A DNA stretch of 64,000 nucleotides from Limiplasma sp034927815 (GCA_034927815.1 JAYFPK010000038.1:28527-92526), one strand, 5' to 3'; shown: positions 50,879 to 60,887, numbered from the stretch's first letter. A program made the numbers and translations. The notes: a model not told the origin generated them from the sequence alone.

Positions 50879-51991
50879 ATGGAAAAGGCAAAGGTATACT
50901 TCACCAATTTCAGGGCCACCCCGGAGCGGAACCTGCTGCAAAAGCTCCGCAGGCTTGTGGAAAAGGCCGGCATGACGGCCATGGACCTGGAGGGCAAGTT
51001 CGCCGCTTTGAAAATCCACTTCGGAGAGGTGGGCAACCTGGCCTTCCTTCGCCCCAACTATGTCCGGGTGGTGGTGGACGCCTTGAAGGAAAAGGGGGCC
51101 TTCCCCTTCCTCACGGATTGCAATACCCTGTATATAGGAGCCCGCCGCAACGCCCTGGAGCATTTGGACACAGCCTATCTCAACGGCTTTTCCCCCTTTC
51201 AGACCGGCTGCCACGTCATCATCGGCGACGGCCTGATGGGCAACGACCACGTGCCTGTGCCCATTCAGGGGGAGCTTTTGCAAGAGGCCCTCATCGGCCG
51301 GGCCATCATGGACGCGGAGGTCCTTATCACCCTGACTCACTTCAAGGCCCACGAATGCACGGGCATCGGCGGCGTGTTGAAAAACCTGGGCATGGGCTGT
51401 GGCTCCACGGCGGGCAAGCGGGTGATGCATAACGACGGCAAGCCTACCGTGGACGAGGACGCCTGCATCGGCTGCGGCAAGTGCGCCCTCCAGTGCGCCC
51501 ACGGGGCCATCTCCTTCCACGGGGAAAAGAAGCCCCGCAAGGCCCGCATTGACCACGCAAAATGCGTGGGCTGCGGCCGCTGTGTGGGGGCCTGCCGGGA
51601 TGTGGCGGCCATCGGCGGCCCGGACAGCTCCTTTGACGCCCTGAGCCAAAAGATCGCCGAATACGCCTTGGCCGCGGTCCAAAACCATCCCCATTTCCAC
51701 ATCTCCTTTGTGATGGACGTAAGCCCCTTTTGCGATTGCCACGGGGAGAACGACGTTCCCCTGATCCCGGATGTGGGCATCTTCGCCAGCTTTGACCCCG
51801 TCGCCCTGGACCAGGCCTGCGCCGAGGCCTGCAACCGCGTTGAGCCCCTGCCCGGTACCTGGCTGGAGCATAAGCGCCGCACCGGCGACCTGTTTGGGGA
51901 CGCCCACCCCGCCACCAACTGGCGGGTGTGCCTGCATCACGCCGAAAAGCTCGGCCTGGGTACCACATCATACGAATTGATCGAGGTGTAA
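50879..51991 (+). CDS. DUF362 domain protein with two 4Fe-4S clusters
   Basis: 370 residues. A DUF362 domain (residues ~1-185: AALKIHFGEVGN, LTDCNTLYIGARRN, LTHFKAHECTGIGGVLKNLGMG) is followed by a ferredoxin domain with CIGCGKCALQC (196-206) and CVGCGRCVGAC (229-239), then the remaining DUF362 part. AGGAGGACAGCCGCT precedes the ATG. Such proteins are thought to act in electron transfer or cofactor chemistry; no substrate is known. It ends 5 bp before uvrA and is co-transcribed with it, an unusual partner. Confidence 0.9.
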   Translation: MEKAKVYFTNFRATPERNLLQKLRRLVEKAGMTAMDLEGKFAALKIHFGEVGNLAFLRPNYVRVVVDALKEKGAFPFLTDCNTLYIGARRNALEHLDTAYLNGFSPFQTGCHVIIGDGLMGNDHVPVPIQGELLQEALIGRAIMDAEVLITLTHFKAHECTGIGGVLKNLGMGCGSTAGKRVMHNDGKPTVDEDACIGCGKCALQCAHGAISFHGEKKPRKARIDHAKCVGCGRCVGACRDVAAIGGPDSSFDALSQKIAEYALAAVQNHPHFHISFVMDVSPFCDCHGENDVPLIPDVGIFASFDPVALDQACAEACNRVEPLPGTWLEHKRRTGDLFGDAHPATNWRVCLHHAEKLGLGTTSYELIEV

Positions 51992-51996
51992 TTCTC

Positions 51997-54912
51997 TTGC
52001 ACGATAAGCTCATTGTCCGCGGAGCCCGGGAGCACAACCTCAAAAATATCACCCTGGAGATCCCCCGCAACAAGCTGGTGGTGTTCACCGGCCTGAGCGG
52101 CTCCGGCAAAACCAGCCTGGCCTTTGACACCATCTACGCCGAGGGCCAGCGCCGCTATGTGGAATCCCTCAGCTCCTACGCCCGGCAGTTTTTGGGCCAG
52201 ATGGAAAAGCCGGACATCGACTCCATCGAGGGCCTTTCCCCCGCCATTTCCATCGACCAGCGCACCACCACCCGCAACCCCCGCTCCACCGTGGGCACCG
52301 TGACGGAGGTGTACGACTACCTGCGGCTGCTCTACGCCCGCGTCGGCATCCCCCATTGCCCCCACTGCGGCAAGGAGATCAAGCAGCAGACCATCGACCA
52401 GATGGTGGATCAGGTGCTGGCCCAGCCGGAGGGCTCCAGGCTCCAGGTGCTGGCCCCCATCGTCCGCGCCCGCAAGGGGGAGCATACCAAGCTCATGGAG
52501 GACGCCGCCAAGCGGGGCTACGTCCGGGTGCGGGTGGACGGGGAGATGTACGAATTGGACCAGCCCCCCGTTTTGGACAAGAAGCTCAAGCACACCATCG
52601 AACTGGTGATTGACCGGCTGGTGCTGCGCACGGACGAGGACTTCCGCAAGCGCCTGGCGGACAGCATGGAAACCGCGGCCCGGGAGGGAAGCGGCCTGGT
52701 GCTGGTGGACCTGTTCGACAGGGGCAGCCTCCTGTTTTCCCAGAACTACGCCTGTCCGGACTGCGGCATCTCCATCGAGGAATTGAGCCCCCGGATGTTC
52801 AGCTTCAACAGCCCCTTCGGGGCATGCCCCGCCTGCGGCGGCTTGGGCACTATCATGCGCATCAGCCAGGACAGCATCATCCCGGATCCCTCCAAGAGCA
52901 TCCTGGAGGGGGCCATCCAGGCCCCGGGCTGGAACGTGACGGACCCCAGCAGCACGGCCAACACCTTCTTCAAGGCCCTGGCGGATAAATACGGCTTCCG
53001 CCTGGACGTTCCTGTGAAAAAGCTGTCCCAAAAGCACCTGGACCTGATCCTCTACGGCACGGGCACGGAAAAGCTCACCGTCTCCTACGAGGGGGCTCAC
53101 GGCGCGGGGCATTTTTCCACCACCTTTGAGGGGGTCATCAACTCCCTGAACCGCCGCTACCGGGAGACCACCAGCGAAGGCATGAAGATGGCCTATGAGG
53201 AATACATGGTCAACGACGCCTGCGAGGCTTGCGGCGGCAGGCGGCTCAAGCCCGAGGTGCTGGCCGTCACCGTGGGGGACAAGAACATCAGCCAGGTCTG
53301 CGACCTGAGCATCCGCCAGGGCCGCGCCTTCTTCCAGGGCCTGGCTTTGGGCGAAAAGGAGGCCATGATCGCCTCCCAGATCCGCAAGGAGATCGACTCC
53401 CGGCTGGGCTTTCTGGACAGCGTAGGCCTGAGCTACCTCACCCTCTCCCGGGCGGCGGGCACCCTCTCCGGGGGGGAGGCCCAGCGCATCCGGCTGGCGA
53501 CCCAAATCGGCTCCAGCCTCATGGGGGTCCTCTACATCCTGGACGAGCCCTCCATCGGCCTGCACCAGCGGGATAACGACAAGCTGCTGGCCACCCTAAA
53601 GCGCCTCCGGGACCTGGGCAACACTTTGATCGTGGTGGAGCACGACGAGGACACCATGTTTGCCGCGGACCACATCGTGGACGTGGGCCCCGGCGCGGGC
53701 ATCCATGGCGGCTACATCACCGCCCAGGGCACCGTTGAGGACCTGATGGAGAACGAAAACTCCCTCACCGGCCAATACCTCTCCGGCAAGCGCTTCATCC
53801 CCATCCCCGCCAAACGCCGCAAGCCCTCGGGCTTCCTCACCGTGAAAGGCGCGGCGGAGAACAACCTGCGGGGCATCGACGTGGCCTTCCCCCTCGGGGT
53901 GTTCTGCTGCGTCACCGGGGTCAGCGGCTCCGGCAAAAGCAGCCTGGTGAACGAAATCCTCTACAAGCACCTGGCCAAGGTCCTGAACCGGGCCAAGACC
54001 CACCCCGGCAAGTTCGCCTCCATGGAGGGGGTGGACAAGCTGGACAAGATCATCAGCATCGACCAGAGCCCCATCGGCCGCACCCCCCGCAGCAACCCCG
54101 CCACCTACACCGGGGTGATGGACCTGATCCGCAAGGTCTTCGCCATGACCCCGGAGGCCAAAGCCCGGGGCTACAAGGAGAACCGCTTCTCCTTCAACGT
54201 GAAGGGCGGGCGCTGCGAGGCCTGCGCCGGGGACGGGCTGCTGAAGATCGAAATGCACTTTCTGCCGGACATCTACGTGCCCTGCGACGTGTGCAAGGGC
54301 ATGCGCTACAACCGGGAAACCCTGGATGTGCGCTACAACGGCAAGAATATCTACGATGTGCTGGAGATGACCGTGGAGGAGGCCCTGGGCTTCTTTGAAA
54401 ACCATCCGCAGATTGTGCGCAAGCTCCAAACCCTCTACGACGTAGGCTTGGACTACACCAAGCTGGGCCAGCCCAGCACCCAGCTCTCCGGGGGCGAGGC
54501 CCAGCGCATCAAGCTGTCCACGGAGCTCAGCCGCCGGGATACGGGCCGCACCCTGTACCTGCTGGACGAGCCCACCACCGGCCTTCATATCGCGGACGTG
54601 GAAAAGCTCATCGGCGTGCTCCAGCGGCTGGTGAAAGCGGGCAACAGCGTCCTGGTGATCGAGCATAACCTGGACGTGATCAAAACCGCCGACTACGTGA
54701 TCGACCTGGGCCCCGAGGGGGGCGACGGCGGCGGCGCGCTGGTATGCCAGGGCACCCCGGAGCAGGTGGCCCAAGCGGAGGAAAGCTATACCGGCCAGTA
54801 TTTGAAGCGGATGCTGGACCGCTACCAGGAGCGCCAGGGCAAGGCGGAAAAGCCGGTCCCTGAAAAAAGGAAGGTGAAGTCCCGTGCGCAGGCAAGACCG
54901 AAAGAGGACTGA
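51997..54912 (+). CDS. uvrA: Excinuclease ABC subunit UvrA
   Basis: 971 residues. Start TTG at 51997 (HDKLIVRGAREHNLKNI) with GAGGTG eight bases upstream, overlapping the preceding gene's end. Two ABC ATPase modules: Walker A GLSGSGKTS and GVSGSGKSS, and two signatures LSGGEAQR. Zinc fingers at CPHCGKEIK, CPDCGIS/CPACGG and CEACAGDG/CDVCKGM. Full family length with no breaks. It recognises bulky DNA lesions with UvrB in nucleotide excision repair. uvrB and uvrC are not adjacent here, which is common for uvrA in some genomes. Confidence 0.97.
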   Translation: MHDKLIVRGAREHNLKNITLEIPRNKLVVFTGLSGSGKTSLAFDTIYAEGQRRYVESLSSYARQFLGQMEKPDIDSIEGLSPAISIDQRTTTRNPRSTVGTVTEVYDYLRLLYARVGIPHCPHCGKEIKQQTIDQMVDQVLAQPEGSRLQVLAPIVRARKGEHTKLMEDAAKRGYVRVRVDGEMYELDQPPVLDKKLKHTIELVIDRLVLRTDEDFRKRLADSMETAAREGSGLVLVDLFDRGSLLFSQNYACPDCGISIEELSPRMFSFNSPFGACPACGGLGTIMRISQDSIIPDPSKSILEGAIQAPGWNVTDPSSTANTFFKALADKYGFRLDVPVKKLSQKHLDLILYGTGTEKLTVSYEGAHGAGHFSTTFEGVINSLNRRYRETTSEGMKMAYEEYMVNDACEACGGRRLKPEVLAVTVGDKNISQVCDLSIRQGRAFFQGLALGEKEAMIASQIRKEIDSRLGFLDSVGLSYLTLSRAAGTLSGGEAQRIRLATQIGSSLMGVLYILDEPSIGLHQRDNDKLLATLKRLRDLGNTLIVVEHDEDTMFAADHIVDVGPGAGIHGGYITAQGTVEDLMENENSLTGQYLSGKRFIPIPAKRRKPSGFLTVKGAAENNLRGIDVAFPLGVFCCVTGVSGSGKSSLVNEILYKHLAKVLNRAKTHPGKFASMEGVDKLDKIISIDQSPIGRTPRSNPATYTGVMDLIRKVFAMTPEAKARGYKENRFSFNVKGGRCEACAGDGLLKIEMHFLPDIYVPCDVCKGMRYNRETLDVRYNGKNIYDVLEMTVEEALGFFENHPQIVRKLQTLYDVGLDYTKLGQPSTQLSGGEAQRIKLSTELSRRDTGRTLYLLDEPTTGLHIADVEKLIGVLQRLVKAGNSVLVIEHNLDVIKTADYVIDLGPEGGDGGGALVCQGTPEQVAQAEESYTGQYLKRMLDRYQERQGKAEKPVPEKRKVKSRAQARPKED

Positions 54913-55378
54913 TCCCCAAACCATCCGGGCCATCCTGGACGCCGCCCAGGTGTTCTCCCTGGCCCTCGCGGACCCGGCCAGCCCCTTCCCCTATGTGCTG
55001 CCCCTGAACTACGGCTACGAGTTTCAGGGGGACCGGCTGACCCTGTACTTTCATGGGGCTTTGGCCGGGCGCAAGTATGAGCTGCTGAAGGAAGGGGTTC
55101 ATCCGGCGGGCTTTGCCCTCCACTGCCGCTCCCGGCTGCTGCCGGGGGAAACCGCTCAGGAAACCTCCTACGCCTACCAAAGCCTTGTGGGGGAGGGTTG
55201 GGTGCGGCAACTCATGGAGCCGGGGGAGAAGCGCCACGGCCTGGAGGTCCTCATGGCCTGCCTCACCCAAAGGCCCTGGGAGATACAGGACGCCGTGCTG
55301 CTTCACACGGCGGTATTCGCCTTGGACGTGGAGCACTTTGAGGCCAAGGAGAACCAGCCCTCCAAAGACCGGATGTGA
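54884..55378 (+). CDS. Pyridoxamine 5'-phosphate oxidase-like flavin-binding protein (NimA-type)
   Basis: 164 residues. The split-barrel pattern is visible: VFSLALADPASPFPYVLPLNYGYE, LTLYFHGALAGRKYELLKEG and SYAYQSLVGEG...RQLMEPGEKRHGLEVLM, as in the NimA/PNPOx-like family. The start is GTG at 54884 with GGAAGGTG upstream, overlapping uvrA by 29 bp, so the two are coupled. It probably binds FMN or a related cofactor; its own substrate is unknown. A strong terminator follows. Confidence 0.85.
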   Translation: MRRQDRKRTDPQTIRAILDAAQVFSLALADPASPFPYVLPLNYGYEFQGDRLTLYFHGALAGRKYELLKEGVHPAGFALHCRSRLLPGETAQETSYAYQSLVGEGWVRQLMEPGEKRHGLEVLMACLTQRPWEIQDAVLLHTAVFALDVEHFEAKENQPSKDRM

Positions 55379-55404
55379 CGCTCTTTTTCCAGCATAGAAA
55401 AGAC

Positions 55405-55461
55405 ACAGGCGCGCCCCGGAAGGAAACGATTCCGCTTCCTCCCGGGGCGCGCCTGTATTTT
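55405..55461. terminator. Terminator between the PNPOx-like gene and the convergent membrane-protein gene
   Basis: ACAGGCGCGCCCCGG and CCGGGGCGCGCCTGT form a 15-bp GC-rich stem with a ~20-base loop followed by ATTTT, located between convergent genes. Confidence 0.9.
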
Positions 55462-55494
55462 CAGTCCCCGCCGTCCCAAAGGGGCGGCTTTCCT

Positions 55495-57438
55495 TTACTC
55501 CTCCTCCTGGTTGCGAAGGGTGTACGTCAGCGCTCCGTTTTCCCGTTCCACATCCAAAATCCAGGGCATCTGCGCATCGGTTTCAATTTCCAGGGCCTCG
55601 GCAAAGGCGTCCCGGTACAAGTCGTCCTCCAGCCGCAAAATCAGCAGATTGCTCCGGGTCCTGTCCATAGCGTAGTCAATGCCTTCTTTGTCAATGCCCT
55701 CCAGCTGGTCATAGTCCCCGTAAGGGTATTGGGTCACCGACAGGCGCATGGGAAGGGCATAATACTGATAGGCGTGGGTGATGCCGCTCTTGCTTTTGAT
55801 TTGGGACGCCTCCCAGGTGCTGTCCATCAGCAGGGCGCGGGAGCCCGCGTCCTGGGGCAGGAGCAGCGGGGGCAATTCCTCCTGGAAAAAATCAAGGGTA
55901 TAGGAGGCGAAGGTGATGCTTTCCTCCCCCTGGGGCGGGGGGGCGGGCAGAAAGGGGCGTACGGGATTGCCAATGACAGCCAGCGCCACCCAGGCCGCCA
56001 TCATGACCCTGGCAAACGCCCGGGCCTCATGCTCCCGGTCCGCCGCGGCCACCGCGCAAACAAACAGGGCCAGCAGCACCAGGGGCAGACTGACGGTGCG
56101 CAGGTACACCACCGCCCCGCCGGAAATTTCCGCCTGGACGTAATACCCCGCAAACATCCCCAGGGTAAAGCAGAGGAACGCCCCCACGCATACCCACAGG
56201 GCAGTTTTGACCTGGGAGGGAAGCGCGCCCTTGGACTTGCGGAGAATCCATAAAAGCGGAAGCAAGGAAATCCAGGCGTAGGGAAGGATGCTGCGGAAAT
56301 ACAAGCCGGCGGTTTCCCCCATCAACCCCAGCACCTTCTGGGTATTCTCAGGGGTGAGGGCGTGGGCGAGGCTTTCATTGCGGGGGTTCCCCGAAACCAG
56401 GTCGGACAGCTGAAAGACGGGGGCGGTTGCCCCGGCGGGAGCCTCTCCCGCAAAAGCCGCCTGGGCCATCGCGGTTTCATAGGAAACCTTTCGGGTTTGG
56501 AAATGGTAAAACCCCGACCAGGAGCCTTCCATCAGCAGAATCAGGCAGCAGCCCAACACCGCATAGCGCAGGGGCATCCGGCCTCCTTCCCCGGCCTTGG
56601 GCTTGCGGGCCGCCAGCAGCATCACCACCAGCAGCGCCATGGCAAACATCAATCCGGAATACAGCTTCAGCGCGGGCAGCACGGCCATCACAGCCAACAC
56701 CGGAAGGAGGGAGGCGGGGCTCTCGTCCTTGCGAAAGCACAGGCATATCACGCCGCCAAAGAAAACCGGGGCAAGGGGGCCGTTGGCGCTGGTTTCTTTG
56801 ACCCCAAGCTCCCCCAGCACATACATCGCCAGTGCAACCACCAAAAACAGGCCGCCATAGGCCTTCTTGGGGATCAAGTCGCTCACGGCGCAAAGAGAGG
56901 TCACCAGCGCGGCGGCGATCCCGTAGAGCAAATACGCGTCCTGCCAGCCGAACACCCGGACAATGCAGTACTGCAGCGCCGCGAAAATGGGGTTGTAGTC
57001 GCTATGGGAAATGTTGGACTGGGGGTTGAAATAGGTGCTGTCAAAGAGGAAGAGCTCCCGCACCGCCCGCATCCAAAAGGAATAGGAATCGTGGTCCACA
57101 ATGGCTGCCTCCCGGTAGGCCAGCACAAAAACCAGGCTCAAGCCCAGATAGCCAAACAGGGCCACGGAACAAACCCGGCTCCTCATCCCCCGCCGGTTCA
57201 AAGCAACCGCTCCCAGGCCCAGGGCCAGGGCCCCCAGGCCGCCCAGCATCAGCCCATAGGCGGCGGGCGCCATGACTTGGAGGATAATCACCAGCCAGTA
57301 GGCTGCCAGCAGCATGCCGCAAAAGGCGCTCAGCAGCGCCGCTCCCATTTTCAGCCTGGGAAGCAGCAGCATCCCCAGGAAGGCATAGCCCAATAAAGAC
57401 AGAAAAAAAATCGAGCCTAAAGCCCAGGACAAACCCAT
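55495..57438 (-). CDS. Polytopic membrane protein, GT-C glycosyltransferase-like
   Basis: 647 residues with ~11-13 hydrophobic helices in the first 530 residues and a soluble C-terminal domain of ~110 residues. The first extracytoplasmic loop holds DHDSYSFWMRAVRELF (acidic pair D115/D117), the position and character of the catalytic motif of GT-C transferases such as PMT or ArnT types. ATG at 57438 has AAGGGGG eight bases upstream; a longer frame to 57861 lies in the divergent promoter region. It may transfer a lipid-linked sugar to a cell-envelope acceptor. The family is not certain. Confidence 0.7.
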   Translation of the reverse strand: MGLSWALGSIFFLSLLGYAFLGMLLLPRLKMGAALLSAFCGMLLAAYWLVIILQVMAPAAYGLMLGGLGALALGLGAVALNRRGMRSRVCSVALFGYLGLSLVFVLAYREAAIVDHDSYSFWMRAVRELFLFDSTYFNPQSNISHSDYNPIFAALQYCIVRVFGWQDAYLLYGIAAALVTSLCAVSDLIPKKAYGGLFLVVALAMYVLGELGVKETSANGPLAPVFFGGVICLCFRKDESPASLLPVLAVMAVLPALKLYSGLMFAMALLVVMLLAARKPKAGEGGRMPLRYAVLGCCLILLMEGSWSGFYHFQTRKVSYETAMAQAAFAGEAPAGATAPVFQLSDLVSGNPRNESLAHALTPENTQKVLGLMGETAGLYFRSILPYAWISLLPLLWILRKSKGALPSQVKTALWVCVGAFLCFTLGMFAGYYVQAEISGGAVVYLRTVSLPLVLLALFVCAVAAADREHEARAFARVMMAAWVALAVIGNPVRPFLPAPPPQGEESITFASYTLDFFQEELPPLLLPQDAGSRALLMDSTWEASQIKSKSGITHAYQYYALPMRLSVTQYPYGDYDQLEGIDKEGIDYAMDRTRSNLLILRLEDDLYRDAFAEALEIETDAQMPWILDVERENGALTYTLRNQEEE

Positions 57439-57651
57439 CTTTTGTACCCCCTTACCGTTTCCGCAACGCCAAGGAACCGAATCATCCCGTTCCGGTCCAT
57501 GACCCCGCGGCGGCATGCATATCCGGTTCCGGCTTCCTTGCCATGCGCCGTCCGCAGCTAACATTTTTATAATACCACACAAAGGGAACTCCTTCCTTCC
57601 CTTCCCCTTTCCTGTTTTTATCTCCGGACCACATTCTCTTTCCCTAACCGA

Positions 57652-57680
57652 TTGACGGAAGTGTAAATTTATATTAATAT
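57652..57680 (+). promoter_or_regulatory. Promoter overlapping the ATG of the small membrane-protein gene
   Basis: TTGACG (57652-57657), 17-bp spacer, TAATAT (57675-57680). The first in-frame ATG (57679) overlaps the -10 box. The 240-bp gap 57439-57678 holds no other gene. Confidence 0.55.
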
Positions 57681-58329
57681 GAATACGTGTATCCATCAGA
57701 GGAGGCGACGGGAAATCAGACGCCGGGAATATTTGTCCCTGTTTACCACCAAAGCCACTGTCGACCCCTATTCCGGTAAGGATAAACGCGCCGCCGTCTA
57801 CATCGGACCCTGGTACGTCCTTCCTGTTCAGGGGCAGGGCAAACGCCGTGTATGCGTACAACTGTTGGCATTATGGGCGGTTGCCCTGATTGCGTTTCTC
57901 CTGTGCGGCTTCTCCAACGCCCGGGGCAGCCGGGTCTTCTACGTACTCCCTTTTTATTTGCTGCTTCCTTTCCCCTTGTTCTACTGGCTCCTGGGGATAT
58001 TTCGCTTCTGGCGCTCCCCTGTCCGCTTCACCGAGGTGGACAAGGACGAGGGCTACGACCGCCTCCGGGTAAGCGCCCTGGGCGCGGTGGCGCTGTGCGG
58101 GCTTCATACGGCCGGGGAGGCCGTCCTTCTGGCCCTGGGCGGCGCCGGGGAGGCCCTATCTCTGGAAGTCCTTTATACCCTGGGCATTGTCCTGGCGGGC
58201 CTGTGCGCCTGGGCGTCCCGGCGGATCCTGCGGCCTTTGGAACCCCTGGCGGAGGTGGAAGAATCCCCGCCCCAAACCGGGGGCTCCGCCGCCGGAAGTG
58301 CCCAAGCCCCGGCAAATCCCTCCGAATGA
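57679..58329 (+). CDS. Membrane protein of unknown function, four helices
   Basis: 216 residues from the ATG at 57679. A basic N-terminus leads to TKATVDPYSGKDKRAAVYIG, then four hydrophobic helices (LLALWAVALIAFLLCG, VFYVLPFYLLLPFPLFYWLL, VSALGAVALCGLHTAGEAVL, VLYTLGIVLAGLCAW) and a Pro/Ala-rich tail. The first ATG coincides with the -10 box, so the true start may be further in: GAGGAGG (about 57700) lies before non-ATG codons only, with TTG as the first standard candidate. I do not recognise the family. It precedes the Opp operon but has its own promoter. Confidence 0.65.
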   Translation: MNTCIHQRRRREIRRREYLSLFTTKATVDPYSGKDKRAAVYIGPWYVLPVQGQGKRRVCVQLLALWAVALIAFLLCGFSNARGSRVFYVLPFYLLLPFPLFYWLLGIFRFWRSPVRFTEVDKDEGYDRLRVSALGAVALCGLHTAGEAVLLALGGAGEALSLEVLYTLGIVLAGLCAWASRRILRPLEPLAEVEESPPQTGGSAAGSAQAPANPSE

Positions 58330-58405
58330 AAGCCCTCCGGGGGCAAACATATCGATTGTTATGCGGGGAACCGCGTCGCAATACATCTTAACATTAAGGA
58401 GGATC

Positions 58406-60835
58406 ATGGAAATGGCAAAGTCAAAGAAATTCCTGTCTGCGCTGCTTACCCTTGTCATGCTGGTTGGCATGATGGGCGTAAGCTTCGCCGAGACCGCGGC
58501 GGAGGGCGAAACTCCGCTGGTGGTCGGCTATTCCTATTTCAGCCAGAAGTTCAGCCCCTTCTTCGCGGATACCGGATATGATGCGGACGTGGTACGGATG
58601 GTGAACGGCCACGAATGGCTGCTGACCACCGATCGCCAGGGCGGCATCGTGTATAACGCCATCGAGGGCGAAACCCGCTCCTACAATGGCACCGACTACT
58701 TCTACACCGGCCCCGCGGACGTGAGCGTCAACTATGACGAGACCGCGGACCAGACCACCTATACCATCAAGATCCGGGAGGATCTGAAGTTCAGCGATGG
58801 CAAGCCCGTCACCGCAGACGACCTGATCTTCACCTACTATGTATATCTGGATCCCAGCTACGTGGGCTCCGCCACCCTGGGCAGCTACAAGGTCCTGGGC
58901 GTGCAGGACTATCAGACCCAGACCACCAGCGATGTGTACGCCAAGTACGATTCCCTGGCGAGCGCGATCCTGGCCGCCGGAGAAAACCACGAGTGGGCCG
59001 AGGACGACGCCTGGACCAAGGACCAGCAGGACGCCTACTGGGCCCTGGTGAACGCCGCTTGGGCGGATGACTGCCAGGATATCGTCAACTACGTAGTGAA
59101 CAACTACAACAACGCCGACTATGCCGCCGGCATTGGCGCTACCCCCGAAGAAATCACCGCCGACGAGGGCAAGCAGGTTGCCTTTGGCATGGTGATGTGG
59201 AGCTTCGCGGAGTATGCCGATGGCGTGCTCACCGGCACCAAGTCCGGCGCTACCTGGAACATGGCCGAGGGCGTGTACCCCACCGTGGCGGACTATGTGG
59301 CCGAGGCCAAGGCCGGCTATGAAGGCAACCCCGACGCGTTCTACGGCGTGGAAGCCGTGGACTCCTCCGCCCCCTCCACCACCGCTACCGCGCTGGTGCC
59401 CTTCATTTCTCAGGAAGGCGCCAAGGAAGAGGGCATGGAAGCCGGCATTCCCAACATCAGCGGCATCACCAAGCTGGACGCCCAGACCGTGCAGGTCGTG
59501 ACCGCCGGCTACGAGGCTCCCGCCGTGTACAGCATCGCTGGCATCACCGCGGTTCCCTTGCACTACTATGGCGACCCCGCCCAGTATGACTACGACAACA
59601 ACAAGTTTGGCCATCCCTTCGGCGATCTGAGCATCGTACAGGCCAAGTCCACCCAACCCATGGGCTGGGGCCCCTACAAGTTCGTGAAGTACGAGAACAA
59701 GGTGGTGTACTTCGAGGCCAACGAGTACTACTACAAGGGCGCTCCCAAGACCAAGTACATGCAGTGGAAGGAAGGCACCGACGCGGATAAGATCAGCGGC
59801 GTGACCACCGGCACCATTGACATCACCGATCCTTCCTTCAACGCCGCCGCCGTGGACGCCATCAAGGCCGCCAACTCCAACGGCGAACTGGATGGAGACG
59901 CCATCGTGGTAAACACCGTGAATAACCTGGGCTACGGCTACCTGGGCGCCAACGCGGACACCGTCCGGGTGGGCACTGATTCCGCCTCCCAGGAGTCCAA
60001 GTACCTGCGTACCGGCATGATGACCGTGTTTGCCGTGTACCGGGACGTGGTCATCGACAGCTACTACGGCGAGCGCGCCTCTGTCATCAACTACCCCATC
60101 TCCAACACCTCCTGGGCCGCTCCCCAGGCTACCGATCCCGATTATAGGGTGGCCTACTCCACTGGCATCGACGGCACTCCCCTGTACACCGCCGAAATGA
60201 CGGCCGATGAGAAGTACGAAGCCGCTTTGGCCGCTTGCGTGGAATACCTCAAGGCCGCCGGTTACACCTGGGACGAGGCTACCGGCAAGTTCACCGCCGC
60301 TCCCGAAGGCGCTGCTCTGGAGTACGAGGCTATCATCCCCGCAGACGGCACCGGCGATCACCCCGCCTTCGGCATCCTCACCGACGCCAAGGCTGCCTTT
60401 GAGAAGATCGGCATCACCCTGACCATCAACGATCCCGCCGACTCCAACGTTCTGTGGGATAAGCTGGACGCCGGCGCCCAGAACTTCTGGACCGCCGCCT
60501 GGCAGGCTACCATCGATCCTGACATGTATCAGGTATACCACTCCTCCGGTATTGTGGGCAAGGGTGGCAGCGATTCCAACCACTACCACATCGCCGACGC
60601 TGACCTGGATCAGCTGATCCTGGACGCCCGCCAGAGCGACGACCAGACCTTCCGCAAGGCCACCTACAAAGCTGCCCTGGACAAGATCATCGAGTGGGCC
60701 GTGGAACTGCCCACCTACCAGCGGCAGAACTGCTACATCTTCAGCCCTGTCCGGGTGAACATGGACACCGTGGCTAAGGATCAGACCACCTTCTACAACT
60801 GGCTCCTGGAAGCTGAAAAGGTGGAAATGAACTAA
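58406..60835 (+). CDS. oppA: Peptide/oligopeptide ABC transporter substrate-binding protein
   Basis: 809 residues. Signal peptide MEMAKSKKFLSALLTLVMLVGMMGVSFA followed by ETAAEG with no lipobox cysteine, so it is not a typical Gram-positive lipoprotein. The family 5 solute-binding pattern is present: VNYDETADQTTYTIKIREDLKFSDGKPVTADD and MGWGPYKFVKYENKVVYFEANEYY. Codon use is strongly biased to C-ending codons, a mark of high expression. TAAGGAGGATC precedes the ATG. A large hydrophilic insertion around residues 180-340 makes it longer than usual (~550). It feeds peptides to OppBC downstream. Confidence 0.92.
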   Translation: MEMAKSKKFLSALLTLVMLVGMMGVSFAETAAEGETPLVVGYSYFSQKFSPFFADTGYDADVVRMVNGHEWLLTTDRQGGIVYNAIEGETRSYNGTDYFYTGPADVSVNYDETADQTTYTIKIREDLKFSDGKPVTADDLIFTYYVYLDPSYVGSATLGSYKVLGVQDYQTQTTSDVYAKYDSLASAILAAGENHEWAEDDAWTKDQQDAYWALVNAAWADDCQDIVNYVVNNYNNADYAAGIGATPEEITADEGKQVAFGMVMWSFAEYADGVLTGTKSGATWNMAEGVYPTVADYVAEAKAGYEGNPDAFYGVEAVDSSAPSTTATALVPFISQEGAKEEGMEAGIPNISGITKLDAQTVQVVTAGYEAPAVYSIAGITAVPLHYYGDPAQYDYDNNKFGHPFGDLSIVQAKSTQPMGWGPYKFVKYENKVVYFEANEYYYKGAPKTKYMQWKEGTDADKISGVTTGTIDITDPSFNAAAVDAIKAANSNGELDGDAIVVNTVNNLGYGYLGANADTVRVGTDSASQESKYLRTGMMTVFAVYRDVVIDSYYGERASVINYPISNTSWAAPQATDPDYRVAYSTGIDGTPLYTAEMTADEKYEAALAACVEYLKAAGYTWDEATGKFTAAPEGAALEYEAIIPADGTGDHPAFGILTDAKAAFEKIGITLTINDPADSNVLWDKLDAGAQNFWTAAWQATIDPDMYQVYHSSGIVGKGGSDSNHYHIADADLDQLILDARQSDDQTFRKATYKAALDKIIEWAVELPTYQRQNCYIFSPVRVNMDTVAKDQTTFYNWLLEAEKVEMN

Positions 60836-60887
60836 CCACCCACACGCCCCTTGGGTCAAACCCAAAAGGGATGTCCTGAAGGAGCGC

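Noticed and set aside
58421..60865. 814-codon minus-strand frame opposite oppA
   Set aside because: Val/Gly/His-rich shadow caused by the extreme C-ending codon bias of oppA.
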